64,000 bases of DNA from Chitinophaga pinensis. Lineage in GTDB: Bacteria; Bacteroidota; Bacteroidia; Chitinophagales; Chitinophagaceae. The notes under the pieces are model-generated. The model saw only the letters and a program-made list of their open reading frames with translations, was not told the DNA's origin and did not search any database. This document shows positions 19,056 to 30,060 of this stretch, piece after piece (the stretch's first letter is position 1; every line of letters starts with the position of its first letter). A program made the translations under genes and the position numbers. Location of the stretch: positions 1 through 64,000 of the forward strand of contig CAMDVD010000008.1 in assembly GCA_945878115.1 (NCBI GenBank), read 5' to 3'.

Positions 19056-21440
19056 TTATTTCACCCCAAAAGGAATAAGCAATTTCACACTCATATTTCG
19101 TCCCATATCAAATACGCCTAAACGGCCGGTACTAAAATTTTCGGGTACATATTTTAGTCGGCTTAAATGGTTTTGATAGGCAGTATTCAATACATTATTT
19201 ACAGCAATATGTAATGAACAGGATGTATGTTTTTTATACAAAATAGAACTACCAATTCCAACATTTAATAAAGAGTAACCTTTGCTTGCCGTTTCTGTTT
19301 GGTAGGCAGAGAAGATATTTTTTTGTGCTGCAAAAATATTCCATTCGGCTTTTGCATAAGCATCTTTTAGTTTGTGATTGATGGTTTTAAAATTCCAACG
19401 AACATCTACATTCCAAAGCAGTGGCGGTATAGATGGTAAGTAATGTAAACTGTCGCCTGTAAAAGTAGTAATGCCACGTACATAGCTAATCGTGTTTTCG
19501 ATATGCAAGCCGTCCAACGGATGTGGATGGATGTCCATAGAAAATTCAGCGCCCGTAAGTATAGCATCGGTTTTGTCGTAATAAAATGCACTTAGTTTAT
19601 TGTCGTTATTTTCTGTTGGAATAGAATCATTGCCAATGGCATTTTTTAGTTTGCGAATGAAAATAAAATCATGAATATAATTGGCAAATACATTGGCAGT
19701 GATAGACACATGACTTCCATCATACTGGTAACCTAAATCGGCTTCAAAACTATTTTCGGAAGTACTGTTTGCATTGCCATATTCATAGCGCAAAGTACCT
19801 TCATGTACGCCATTGAGTGAAAGCTCGGCAATATTCGGATTACGAAAACCTTTACCCAAATTGAATCTAAAAGTATGATTGGCATTGGCTGCATAAGCAA
19901 GACCGATGCTCGCAGATACACCAATATAATTTTCAGATATTGGCTTAAATAAGTTGTAATTATTTATCCATTTTTCGTCGGCATGTAAGGATTGAAAGTC
20001 AATACGAGCACCCGCATTGAAAGTTAGCTTTTCGCTGATTTCTTTTTTGCCATACAGAAAAATGCCGCTACTGAATAAAGTATAATCCGGTATTAAAAAT
20101 TCAATACCTGTATTTTTATTTTGTTGTTGCATACCACCAATGCCCAGGCTGATATTCCATTTATGCATAAGAGGAAAATGATATTTGATGTCGTAAGAAA
20201 ATGTATGTAAATCCAAATCAAGACCAGCTTGCGTAGGCTTCAGTTCATCACCAAACTCACTTCTTCGGCTATTTTGAAAACCTAATATAATTTGCAGCAA
20301 GGCATCATGTCGTAAATTAAATGCATTATCTAGAACCACTTTCGTATGTATAATATGTTGATGCGGCGTTGCATTTGTATAGCTTTTAAAATCTGCGCTA
20401 TTAGCAAGTTCTTCGCTTGAAGTGCTATCATTTAGTTTCACTAATTTAATAAAATTTCCAAGAGAATCTCTATCGCCTTCTACCAAGCCAAGGGTTTGAT
20501 TAAATGAACTTATACTTAGATGCGTGTGCCCCCATTTTTTGGAAAAACCTATACGAGCATACAAATCATTTTCTTTAAATCGAGAATTAAATACATAGCC
20601 ATCGTATTTATTTTGATAGTCGCTAGCTTGCTTGTGTGTAGCTCCAATATTCCAAATAAAACCATGCTGGTTGCCAGCAATATGACCACCTATATTTATC
20701 ATTCTATTATTGCTTTGGTAGTTGGCATTTATTTTTCCAGAAATAGAATTTGCGGCAGCAATACTTGGCGATTGAATATTGATAACGCCAGCTATACCAT
20801 CGCTACCATATAACAGGGAAGCAGGACCTTTTAGTACTTCAATTCTGCCCGCAGTATTTTCGTCTACTTCAATACCATGCTCATCGCCCCATTGCTGACC
20901 CTCTTGCCGAATACCATTGCTCATCACTATTATTCTGTTATAGCCCAAGCCACGAATAATGGGTTTTGAAATAGCAGGCCCAGTGTTTATACTACTTACC
21001 CCAGCCACTTTAGCTACAGCTTGTATAAGATTGGTATTGGCTTGTTCCACTAAGTCTTCCGTATGAATGACATTGACAGGAAGCGATGATTTTTTGATGG
21101 CAGTAGCTTTGCTTTGACCAGTTATAATCACTTCCTTTTGTTCAATAACCGATGTAGAAAGTACGATATTGTACAGGGTAGATCCTTGAATATTTATTTC
21201 TTTTAAAAAAGTTTGATAACCAATATAATGGCATTCTATTAAGTGTTTGCCAGTAGCGGTAGTATTGATTTCATAAGCACCGTCTATATTACTCACTGCC
21301 CCTATTTTTAAATCAGGTATGGAAATAGTAGCACCAATAATTGGGTTGCCTTGTTGATCGTGAACGCTGCCATGTAGGCTGTTTTGCGCCATGGCTTGCA
21401 TGGATATGCAGTATATAATCGTAAACAGAATTTGTTTCAT
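19056..21440 (-). CDS. TonB-dependent receptor with N-terminal carboxypeptidase-regulatory-like domain
   Basis: LHGSVHDQQGNPIIGATISIPDLKIGAVSNIDGAYEI; plug KPIIRGLGYNRIIVMSNGIRQEGQQWGDEHGIEVD; RIEVLKGPASLLYGSDGIAGVINI; barrel end. Confidence 0.93.
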   Translation of the reverse strand: MKQILFTIIYCISMQAMAQNSLHGSVHDQQGNPIIGATISIPDLKIGAVSNIDGAYEINTTATGKHLIECHYIGYQTFLKEINIQGSTLYNIVLSTSVIEQKEVIITGQSKATAIKKSSLPVNVIHTEDLVEQANTNLIQAVAKVAGVSSINTGPAISKPIIRGLGYNRIIVMSNGIRQEGQQWGDEHGIEVDENTAGRIEVLKGPASLLYGSDGIAGVINIQSPSIAAANSISGKINANYQSNNRMINIGGHIAGNQHGFIWNIGATHKQASDYQNKYDGYVFNSRFKENDLYARIGFSKKWGHTHLSISSFNQTLGLVEGDRDSLGNFIKLVKLNDSTSSEELANSADFKSYTNATPHQHIIHTKVVLDNAFNLRHDALLQIILGFQNSRRSEFGDELKPTQAGLDLDLHTFSYDIKYHFPLMHKWNISLGIGGMQQQNKNTGIEFLIPDYTLFSSGIFLYGKKEISEKLTFNAGARIDFQSLHADEKWINNYNLFKPISENYIGVSASIGLAYAANANHTFRFNLGKGFRNPNIAELSLNGVHEGTLRYEYGNANSTSENSFEADLGYQYDGSHVSITANVFANYIHDFIFIRKLKNAIGNDSIPTENNDNKLSAFYYDKTDAILTGAEFSMDIHPHPLDGLHIENTISYVRGITTFTGDSLHYLPSIPPLLWNVDVRWNFKTINHKLKDAYAKAEWNIFAAQKNIFSAYQTETASKGYSLLNVGIGSSILYKKHTSCSLHIAVNNVLNTAYQNHLSRLKYVPENFSTGRLGVFDMGRNMSVKLLIPFGVK

Positions 21441-21572
21441 GTGTTTAATTTTTTTGAAAAATGAAATAATACCAGTAGCATATATTTTTTTAACCTAAAA
21501 AATTCGCTACGGTATAAACAGAAGCCATAAGGATAGCTATGTTCTGTAATAAAATACAGGATAAAAAAAGGA

Positions 21573-21914
21573 TTATGAAAAAACGGGAGGTCCTCGAAGC
21601 GCAGTTATACTGGCATTATTTGCGGGCAAAAACGGGGTACTATATGTTGAAATAGTTTTTGAAAAATAAATGCCAATAGGTTTAGCTGTAAAGCAAACTA
21701 AGGAATAAGAAATAAAATGTTGCTCTTGTTCGTATTTCAATAATTCGCAATGGTGGTGCTCTTTATCAATTTGCAATCCATCCTTTACATTCAAATGCAC
21801 ATGCACCGTATCATGGTGATGCATAAAACCATGGTAAATTTCTTTAGGTATGATGTATAAAGTAAAAATACACAGCAAACAAAAAGACAGGATATTACGT
21901 AAACGAGGGGTCAT
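21573..21914 (-). CDS. Small His-rich exported/membrane protein, possible metal binding
   Basis: N-terminal TM, then MHHHDTVHVHLNVKDGLQIDKEHHHCELL; C-terminal ALRGPPVFS; directly upstream of the TonB receptor on the same strand. Confidence 0.6.
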   Translation of the reverse strand: MTPRLRNILSFCLLCIFTLYIIPKEIYHGFMHHHDTVHVHLNVKDGLQIDKEHHHCELLKYEQEQHFISYSLVCFTAKPIGIYFSKTISTYSTPFLPANNASITALRGPPVFS

Positions 21915-22276
21915 TGAGGAAGCAAATATAAATGTAATTTCTTTGGCCTGTCATTCAATTATTAAGATATATAGTGGTTAATAAACAAGGAGTAATAGAG
22001 TTTAGGAAATGATATGTCTTCATGTAAATGAATTTTATAAAAACTTTAATCAGTTTCATGGCATCTTCATTTTTCCACAGAAGGAGTAAAATGACGGTGT
22101 ATATACTAAAAATAATAGACAATCAACTATATATAAACAAGTTATTCATATTAAATGATTTTATATAGAAAATTATTTCTATTTTAGCGCTGTTGAAAAA
22201 AATGAGCAAAATTCTTAAACTAAAACTTAAAAATTTCACTGTTGTTTCATTTTAAAACACGTGATACATTAAGCCC

Positions 22277-23419
22277 ATGAGACTTTTATCTTTTATAGAC
22301 TTTTTATATTCATACTACGCTCGTGTAACGTCTTTTCCGCTTATTATACAAATTTGTATCATATTCATATTTGGATGTATCTTGTTGTTTTCTTTGTTTT
22401 TATCCTTGATGTCCTTTATACGTGTAAAATATAATAGACAGCAATACTTGGAAGATAAATATATACCGATCATTGATGAACTTATTTTGAAATATTTATT
22501 TGAAAGCACGAGGGAATATACACTAGTAGAGATATATGATGATTTTTATCAAAGCTTGGGTAACCTTAAAAAGGAAAACTTGAATTTGATTATCCAAAGG
22601 CTTATTCAGTGTAAAAGGAATTTTGACCTTTCATTTAATGAACCATTTAATAGATTGATGACTGCATTAGGGATAGAAGGACATATTGAAAAGAAATTTA
22701 ACTTTTCGAATTCCTATGAAAAAATGAAGGGTATTCAAGAATTATCTTCATTGGCAATCACTGCGGCGGAATCCAATATATTCCCATTTACCTATAGTGG
22801 TAATTTCAATATCAGAAAGGAAGCACGTAACTCCTATTTACGTTTAAGTAAAAATGATCCATTTAAATTTTTTGAAGAAACCACTGAAGAATTGAATGCT
22901 TGGGATCAAATTAATTTATTGAAACATTTGGCGAATTTTGAAAATAAAACAATTCCCAATTTCAGTAAATGAATATCTTATTCTACGAATGATTCAGTAG
23001 TTCAATTTTCGATTCGTATGTGTTCGTATTTTAAACAACATGAAAGTATACCCGCATTGACAAAATTTTTAGCAACGTCTAAACATGTGCTTCGGGCCGA
23101 TGCAATCAAGGCATTGGGTGAACTAAAAGCGATAGAAACGGAAGGATTGTTAAAAGACATGTATATCAATCAACCTGATATTTGTCAATCCGCTATTGTG
23201 GTAGCCATTGGGGAATTTAGAACAGGTAAATCATTACAGTTTTTAAAAGATGCATTTGATTCGGCGATTAACTCGGAGGTAAAGAAAATTGCCGCAACTG
23301 CTTTATACAATTATGGTATGGATGGAAAGTTAGCTTTTCAAGAAATTATGATTAACAGTGATATTTTTTCTGCATTGATTTTGCAACATATTGCAAACCC
23401 ATTAATAAAATTCAAGTAG
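22277..23419 (+). pseudogene. HEAT-repeat membrane protein split by one in-frame TGA at 22970-22972
   Basis: The two track ORFs (22277-22972 and 23018-23419) are in the same frame (offset 741 nt). Read-through sequence is ...PNFSK*ISYSTNDSVVQFSIRMCSYFKQHESIPALTKFL. N-terminal TM helix; HEAT-like repeats in the second part. Confidence 0.7.
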
Positions 23420-23423
23420 AAAA

Positions 23424-24866
23424 ATGATAGATCAAATCAGAACCTTCTATGAGTATTTCATTTTTTTCTATGCAACATCACTGTTTCTTAGCTATATTAT
23501 TTTGGCTGTTTTGTCTTTCATCGCCATTTCAAAATATAAAGGTTATAATTCAGATCTAGATGATAATACTTTAATGGCATCGCCGCTAACACCTGGTATA
23601 TCAGTGGTTGCGCCTGCGTTCAATGAAGGGGTTACTATCATATCCAATGTACGTTCGTTGTTGACCTTAAATTATCCGTTATTCGAAGTAATCATTATCA
23701 ATGATGGTAGTAAAGACGATACCTTGCAAAAGTTGATTGATGAATTTCAATTGGTAGAAACGGAATTTGCCTACAATGAGAAAATCAAAACCAAACCAGT
23801 AAAAAGAATTTTTAAATCTATTAATCCGGCGTTTAATATCTTAACCGTCGTAGATAAAGAAAATGGTGGTACAAAAGCGGATGCCTCTAATGCAGGTATA
23901 AATGCGTCCTCATTTCCTTACTATTTATGTACAGATGTGGATTGTATTTTGGATAGAAATACTTTATTGAAATTGATTAAACCTATTTTAAATAGTACTA
24001 AAAAGGTAATTGCCGTAGGTGCCGTTTTGCGGATGTCTAATAGTTGTGATATTAATGAAGGAATAATCACTCGAGTACGTCCTCCACGAGGATTGATTGC
24101 TCGTTTTCAAGAAATGGAATATATCCGAGCTTATTTGCATAGTAAAATGGGCTGGTCACTTGTAAATTGTGTACCCAATATATCTGGTGGATTAGGTTTA
24201 TTTGATAAGGAAGTTTCTGTAAATGCAGGTGGATATGATCCGTTGTCGCATGCTGAGGATATGGATTTGATTACGCGGATGATTGCGTATATGATTAATA
24301 ATAATTCGAAATATGCTTTATCTTATATACCATTATCTTGTTGTTGGACGGAAGGGCCTCCCAACGTGCAAATATTGTATAGACAAAGAACGAGATGGGG
24401 ACGAGGATTGATGCAATTGTTTTTTGTACATCGAAAAATATTATTCAATCGAAAATATAAAAGACTAGGATTAGTGGTATTTCCTTATGCATTTGTATAT
24501 GAGTTATTGGCACCAATCATTGAGGCCTTGGGATGGATTTTCTTTATTTATCTTGTCATCACCAATCAAGTGAATTGGAGTATGGCAGTTATTATTCTTA
24601 TTTATTCGTATACATTTTCTGTCATGGTTTCTACTATGGTAATTTTATGGGATCAAATAACCTTCAAATATTATAAAACCTTTCGAGAGGTGATGTCATT
24701 GGTTTTACTTACTTTTTTAGAATCATTTATTTATCACCCGCTCATCATGTACTTTGCAATTCGAGGATATATTTCTTTCTTTACACAGAAAAAATTTCAG
24801 TGGGGCTCTATGACCCGCCAAGGATTTGAATCTAAAGATGCATTAACACCAAAAGTGACTGCCTAA
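23424..24866 (+). CDS. Membrane glycosyltransferase family 2 (processive synthase-like)
   Basis: VVAPAFNEGVTIISNVRSLLTLNYPLFEVIIINDGSKDDT; TDVDCILD; HAEDMDLITRM; QRTRWGRG (QxxRW); flanking TM helices. Confidence 0.93.
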   Translation: MIDQIRTFYEYFIFFYATSLFLSYIILAVLSFIAISKYKGYNSDLDDNTLMASPLTPGISVVAPAFNEGVTIISNVRSLLTLNYPLFEVIIINDGSKDDTLQKLIDEFQLVETEFAYNEKIKTKPVKRIFKSINPAFNILTVVDKENGGTKADASNAGINASSFPYYLCTDVDCILDRNTLLKLIKPILNSTKKVIAVGAVLRMSNSCDINEGIITRVRPPRGLIARFQEMEYIRAYLHSKMGWSLVNCVPNISGGLGLFDKEVSVNAGGYDPLSHAEDMDLITRMIAYMINNNSKYALSYIPLSCCWTEGPPNVQILYRQRTRWGRGLMQLFFVHRKILFNRKYKRLGLVVFPYAFVYELLAPIIEALGWIFFIYLVITNQVNWSMAVIILIYSYTFSVMVSTMVILWDQITFKYYKTFREVMSLVLLTFLESFIYHPLIMYFAIRGYISFFTQKKFQWGSMTRQGFESKDALTPKVTA

Positions 24867-24868
24867 AT

Positions 24869-27766
24869 ATGAAGCAACCAAAAAAGTTATATATTCTAAG
24901 AGCTTTGTTCCTATTCATCTTGCTTATCGGTGTGTATGGCAGTGGAAATGCGCAGACTAAGAATTCGCAAAATTTATCTTCAGACGAGTATTTTCGTTTG
25001 GCAAAAATTGAAGCAAATCAAAAAGGAAATTATCCTTTAGCGGTAAGTTATTGTAAAAAAAGTTTGCAAAAATCGCCTGATAATATGGACGTTCATTTGC
25101 TTTTAGGTAAATGTTATTTAGAGATAGAAAATTATGATAGTGCGAGGTATGAATTAAAAAAGGTAGCAGATGCTTATCCGCATAGCGTGGACTCAAGGCA
25201 CTATTTAATTAATGTGGAGTATAAAACTGGAAGATATTCTAGTGCGATTTGTTATATCAATGAATTGTTGGAAGTTAGACCATATAGTAGAACACTTTGG
25301 TTGAAGAAGGTATCCATCTATAATGATATGGGTAATACGGTCGAAGCCAAAAGAGCATTAACCCGTTTGTTCAGTATTTATCCGACAGATACGATGGTTA
25401 AAAATGCGTATCAAGAATTGATATTGAATGAGGCGGCTAGGTATTACAAAAATGGAAATTTTACGAAGAGTAGTGAACTGTTGACTAAAGCATTGGAAGC
25501 AAATCCTAGAGATTTATTGACTTTACACCAACAAGTCAATAATTTTTTAAGTGCTGGTAAACGCTCTGATGCTATGGGTTTGATAGAATCTGGATTGTCT
25601 AATTTTCCTGGAGATCCGATTTTGATTGAGAAAAAAATAGGGGTACTTCAAGAAATGGGAAATTATCAGGATGCTTTGGCCTTTACGCAAGCCACCATGA
25701 AAAAATACCCAAGCGCTAAATTAAGAACACTAGCCAATGACTTGCAACTTCAGGCGGCAGAATTTTATATGAACAATGACCCTTATGTTTTGTATCAAAA
25801 AATATATGCTACCAATCCAGGTAATGAAGAAGCGTTCACGTATTTATTAAATAATTCTTTGACCAAAGGATATTATAGTGATGCTGAAGAATATATTAAA
25901 ATAGCGTTGAAGAGAAGTCCGAATAATAAAGTGGTATTGATGAAACAATTGACGCTTTTTGAATTGGAACACAAAACAGCAGAGGCAAATAAGGCGATTG
26001 AAAAATTAGTGACGATGTTCCCTTCGGATGGCGAGTTGCAAGATAAATATTCAACTATTTTACTCGCACAAGCGAAAGGTTATTTTCAAGATCAATTGTA
26101 TACACAAGCACAACCATTATTTGAAAAGTTAATGCGATTTCCGGATATGATATCTACGGCGAATGATTATTTATATTCTATTCAATTGGCGCAAAAAAAT
26201 TATAGTGCAGCTTTGATACTCATCAATAAACAAATAGCTCGTTATCCTCGTGATGAAAATTATGTTTTCAAAAAGGCTTCATTACTTGAAGAGATGGGTA
26301 AATATGACGATGCCATTGAAATTACAAATAGACTGACGAAAAAGAATCCTACGAATAGTTTATACAAACAATCTTTCATTTCGCAATCCATTCCTTATAT
26401 CAAACAACTCATGGAAGATGAGAAATATGATAGTGCCATGATAGTGATTGACAGGCTATTGGAAAATGATCCAACCAATTTATTGGCTTATAATTATGCC
26501 ATCAATGTACAATCTATCATTAAGGATTATAAAAATGGATTAGAGTATTGCGATCAGGCATTGCGTTATTATCCAGATTCAAGAGAAATAAAATTAAAGA
26601 AAGCTAGTTTGTTTAGTTCTCTTAATGATTATGATCAATCTGTAGGAACCTTTACGGAGTTAGAATCGCAGTATCCGTATAATGGAAAAATAAAAACTGC
26701 GTTAGCAGAAGAATTAGCTCGGGTTGCAAAGAATTATGAACGAGCGAATAACCAAGATTCGGCCATTTATTATTATGCCAAAGCCTATAATGTATCGCCT
26801 TTGGATACCTTTTCATTGTATCGCATGATCAATATACAATTGACGAATAAAAATTATGACCTTGCTTCTGCATTAATAGATTCAGGATTGGTGAAGTATC
26901 CAGATAATTCTTATTTGTATTATAAGAAAGGCGTTCTTTTAGAAATGCAAGAAAAATATGATTCGGCTGCTATTTTTCTAAAAAAGGGAGAACCGCAATA
27001 TGGCGATTCACCGAATTATTTAAATTATCTGGACTACCTTTTAGGCAAGTCGTATAAACATCAAGCAGGTATTAGTTTTATAAGAACTTATTATGATTCT
27101 TCTGTATTACGTTCTTCTATCGCGTCGTTTGAATACACTACCTACAAGCCAAAAAATACGTATACTTATCATTTCAATTATGCTGCAAGGCCAATAGGAA
27201 CTGGCGTACAACATGAAATGGATTGGATACATAAATATGAAAATAAGCGATATAGATTAGTCAATGTTGCAGTCGCCAATAAGTTTGTATTTCCTTATTT
27301 TAAACTTGGCGTTTCTTTTTATAAGAAAACAAAAAAATATGATATGCAGCGTGAGTTAGGTTTAAGATATGTATTACAAAAGGATAAAAATAGTTTGGTT
27401 TCGGTAGTGGGTGGTTTAGAAAAAGAATGGAATGATGTTTGGGTAAATGCGCGTGCTTTTGTGATGACCGACTTTAGTAATTTATACCAAACTATTACAC
27501 TGCAATCACGTTATTATTTTAATTTACGCAATGATTATATAATGGCAATGGGATCACTTGGTACACCACCTGAAGATAAAACATTAGATTTTCAAGTGAA
27601 TACTTTTTTACAATATGTGACCAGAATGGTAGGTGGCGGTTACCAACATGCAATCAAGCATAGAACTACCATAGGCATACAAGGGAATTGGTATAATTTC
27701 AAAATTGAAAAAACGAATTTTGTAAATCAGTACAATCTCTTTATCACATTACTGACTAAATTTTAA
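24869..27766 (+). CDS. TPR-repeat protein with C-terminal YaiO-like outer membrane beta-barrel
   Basis: Signal peptide, then about 700 aa of TPR units, then the beta-strand-rich segment FEYTTYKPKNTYTYHFNYAARPIGTGVQHEMDWIHKYE...NLFITLLTKF ending in an aromatic residue. Confidence 0.85.
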   Translation: MKQPKKLYILRALFLFILLIGVYGSGNAQTKNSQNLSSDEYFRLAKIEANQKGNYPLAVSYCKKSLQKSPDNMDVHLLLGKCYLEIENYDSARYELKKVADAYPHSVDSRHYLINVEYKTGRYSSAICYINELLEVRPYSRTLWLKKVSIYNDMGNTVEAKRALTRLFSIYPTDTMVKNAYQELILNEAARYYKNGNFTKSSELLTKALEANPRDLLTLHQQVNNFLSAGKRSDAMGLIESGLSNFPGDPILIEKKIGVLQEMGNYQDALAFTQATMKKYPSAKLRTLANDLQLQAAEFYMNNDPYVLYQKIYATNPGNEEAFTYLLNNSLTKGYYSDAEEYIKIALKRSPNNKVVLMKQLTLFELEHKTAEANKAIEKLVTMFPSDGELQDKYSTILLAQAKGYFQDQLYTQAQPLFEKLMRFPDMISTANDYLYSIQLAQKNYSAALILINKQIARYPRDENYVFKKASLLEEMGKYDDAIEITNRLTKKNPTNSLYKQSFISQSIPYIKQLMEDEKYDSAMIVIDRLLENDPTNLLAYNYAINVQSIIKDYKNGLEYCDQALRYYPDSREIKLKKASLFSSLNDYDQSVGTFTELESQYPYNGKIKTALAEELARVAKNYERANNQDSAIYYYAKAYNVSPLDTFSLYRMINIQLTNKNYDLASALIDSGLVKYPDNSYLYYKKGVLLEMQEKYDSAAIFLKKGEPQYGDSPNYLNYLDYLLGKSYKHQAGISFIRTYYDSSVLRSSIASFEYTTYKPKNTYTYHFNYAARPIGTGVQHEMDWIHKYENKRYRLVNVAVANKFVFPYFKLGVSFYKKTKKYDMQRELGLRYVLQKDKNSLVSVVGGLEKEWNDVWVNARAFVMTDFSNLYQTITLQSRYYFNLRNDYIMAMGSLGTPPEDKTLDFQVNTFLQYVTRMVGGGYQHAIKHRTTIGIQGNWYNFKIEKTNFVNQYNLFITLLTKF

Positions 27767-27774
27767 TACACTAA

Positions 27775-30057
27775 TTGAGAGTCATAATGAGAGGATCCTT
27801 GAAGACATCGATATTAATCCTATTCTTTAATGTAATAGGCATTGGGGGCATTATTTCTTGTAAACCAATCTCGAAAGATTTTATTTTTTATAAAACTGCA
27901 GTAACCATACCTATTGTTGTATTGCCAAATAGCCCAAAAAATATTGAACGAAAAGCAGCACAATTATTTATAGAAAATTTCAAATTAATTACTGGCGAAA
28001 CGATTCAATCTATTTCTGAATCAGCGGCAGTTAAAAATGAAAAATCTACTTATTTATTTCTAGGAAATACAAAGGCATTTCAAAAAATAAATAAAAATGG
28101 AAATTTTGAAAGTGATGGATATGCGATGATACAAGAGGATAATGCCATTTATTTGAATGGATCAAATGGCATAGGCGTTATCAATGCAGTGGTTTATTTT
28201 TTAGAACATTATGGCGGTATAAAATATATTGATGTTGCGAATAAAACATTTTCGCAGATTCAACAAATTAGTATTCCGCAACAAACGCAATATTATTCTA
28301 CACCTGCTTTTACGTATAGAGAAGCATCTTACCCAGCCGCTTTAGATTACAATTATGCACTATGGAATGCATTACATATTAAGGAAGAGGTGTGGGGATG
28401 TTGGGGTCATAATTTGCATAAATTATTGAATGAACAAACCAAAAATTCACCTTCTATTTATGCAACCATAAATGGGAAAATAAATAAAGAGCAATATTGT
28501 TTTTCAAGCAATGAATTATATGAAGGTATTGCCACTGGCATTGAATTGAAATTGGCTAAAAATCCAGATGCAAATTATTTTTCTATTTCTGCAAATGACA
28601 ATGGACTAGTTTGTCAATGTCCCATTTGTACTGGTCAAAATAAAGGCAATCAATCGGCTTCCAATTCTGTTTGTTTATTGGTAAAAAAATTAGCTGAGCG
28701 TTTTCCAGATGCTATCATTTCAACACTTGCTTATCGAACAACATTGCAAGCACCAAGTAATATAGTACTACCTAAAAATACGGCGATACTTTTAAGTACT
28801 ATCGATTTTCCAAAGGGACAAGCATTAAAAAATAGTACCTCTAGTGCAGCGTTTAAAAAATTGGTGACAAACTGGAAACAAGTCAGCAGCAATTGTTTGG
28901 TATGGGATTATCCTGTTCAGTATACAAACTATTTTGATTTTTTTCCAACCATAGCTATCTTGCAACAAGACTTACAGTATTTTAAAGAAATAGGTATTAC
29001 GGGTGTATTTGAACAAGGAAGTGAAAATGATTATAGTACTTGGTGTGATTGGAAATCCTTCGCATCTGCTAAATTGTTGTGGGACCCGTATACGAATTTA
29101 GATTCATTGCGTTATAGTTTTTTTGAAAATGCGTATCCTGAACAAGTCGATTTTTTACATGATTTCTTGATGCAACTAGAAGCAAATTTAAAAAAGTCGA
29201 AAAAGAATGTAGATATTTATGGCACTATGTTCCAATCCTTAAATAGCTATTTAACTCAAGAGGAATTTGATTTATTTTATTATGAATTATGCGATAAATA
29301 TTTGACAGTAAGTGGAAAAGAAAAAAGTCGTTTAACCCAACTCCTCACTGCTTTAGTTTTTAATAAATTAGAAATGATACGATTGGGTGGATTAAGCGCG
29401 CAAGGATATGCAACAGCGGATGGCTTAGGCAATAGACATTTGAATACAGAAATCAATAAGTTACTTACCAGTTTACAGCAATATGCTGGTCAATCTAAAA
29501 TATATGTGTATGATGAAGATGGGGATTCCATCTCTCAATACGTTCGACAATGGAATGATTTTATCATCAACAAGGATGGTAAAAATTTATTGTATAATAA
29601 AACGATTACCATACAAGATACTTATGATAAGGATTACCATGGCGATGCTACACATGCTTTGAATGATGGTGCTATCGGCTTCTTAGATTACGCAACGAAT
29701 TGGTTATTATTTAATAATAAGGATATGGAAGTTGAAATACCAATTGCCAATATCGCCGCGTTTAAAAAACTATCCTTAAATTTTCTGTGTGATGTAAGGC
29801 ATACATTTTATTATCCTGAAAAGGTCAGTGTTTATGGGATAGGTAAAAATGGAGTGCCTACTTTATTGGCAGAAAAAACACCAACGCAAATAGAGACTTC
29901 TGAAAAATATAAATATACTTTTACATTTGATTGGGCGCAAAAACCAGCTTATGAAAAAATAAAAATAATTGCTATAAATAAACGAAATTTGTCCGAGCAA
30001 TTTTATCAACCAAATAAAAAAGCAACAATAGCTTGTGACGAAATTGTAATCCAATAA
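27775..30057 (+). CDS. DUF4838 domain-containing lipoprotein, putative glycoside hydrolase
   Basis: GIISCKP lipobox; GYAMIQEDNAIYLNGSNGIGVINAVVYFLEHYGGIKYID; CQCPICTGQNKG; ITGVFEQGSENDYSTWCDWKSFASAKLLWDP; C-terminal beta-sandwich. ATG start may be 27787. Confidence 0.75.
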   Translation: MRVIMRGSLKTSILILFFNVIGIGGIISCKPISKDFIFYKTAVTIPIVVLPNSPKNIERKAAQLFIENFKLITGETIQSISESAAVKNEKSTYLFLGNTKAFQKINKNGNFESDGYAMIQEDNAIYLNGSNGIGVINAVVYFLEHYGGIKYIDVANKTFSQIQQISIPQQTQYYSTPAFTYREASYPAALDYNYALWNALHIKEEVWGCWGHNLHKLLNEQTKNSPSIYATINGKINKEQYCFSSNELYEGIATGIELKLAKNPDANYFSISANDNGLVCQCPICTGQNKGNQSASNSVCLLVKKLAERFPDAIISTLAYRTTLQAPSNIVLPKNTAILLSTIDFPKGQALKNSTSSAAFKKLVTNWKQVSSNCLVWDYPVQYTNYFDFFPTIAILQQDLQYFKEIGITGVFEQGSENDYSTWCDWKSFASAKLLWDPYTNLDSLRYSFFENAYPEQVDFLHDFLMQLEANLKKSKKNVDIYGTMFQSLNSYLTQEEFDLFYYELCDKYLTVSGKEKSRLTQLLTALVFNKLEMIRLGGLSAQGYATADGLGNRHLNTEINKLLTSLQQYAGQSKIYVYDEDGDSISQYVRQWNDFIINKDGKNLLYNKTITIQDTYDKDYHGDATHALNDGAIGFLDYATNWLLFNNKDMEVEIPIANIAAFKKLSLNFLCDVRHTFYYPEKVSVYGIGKNGVPTLLAEKTPTQIETSEKYKYTFTFDWAQKPAYEKIKIIAINKRNLSEQFYQPNKKATIACDEIVIQ

Positions 30058-30060
30058 AAA

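Noticed and set aside
22970-22972. TGA recoding (selenocysteine or Mycoplasma-type code)
   Set aside because: TGA is a normal stop for the DUF433, DUF5615 and 36670 genes; no SECIS-like element recognised.
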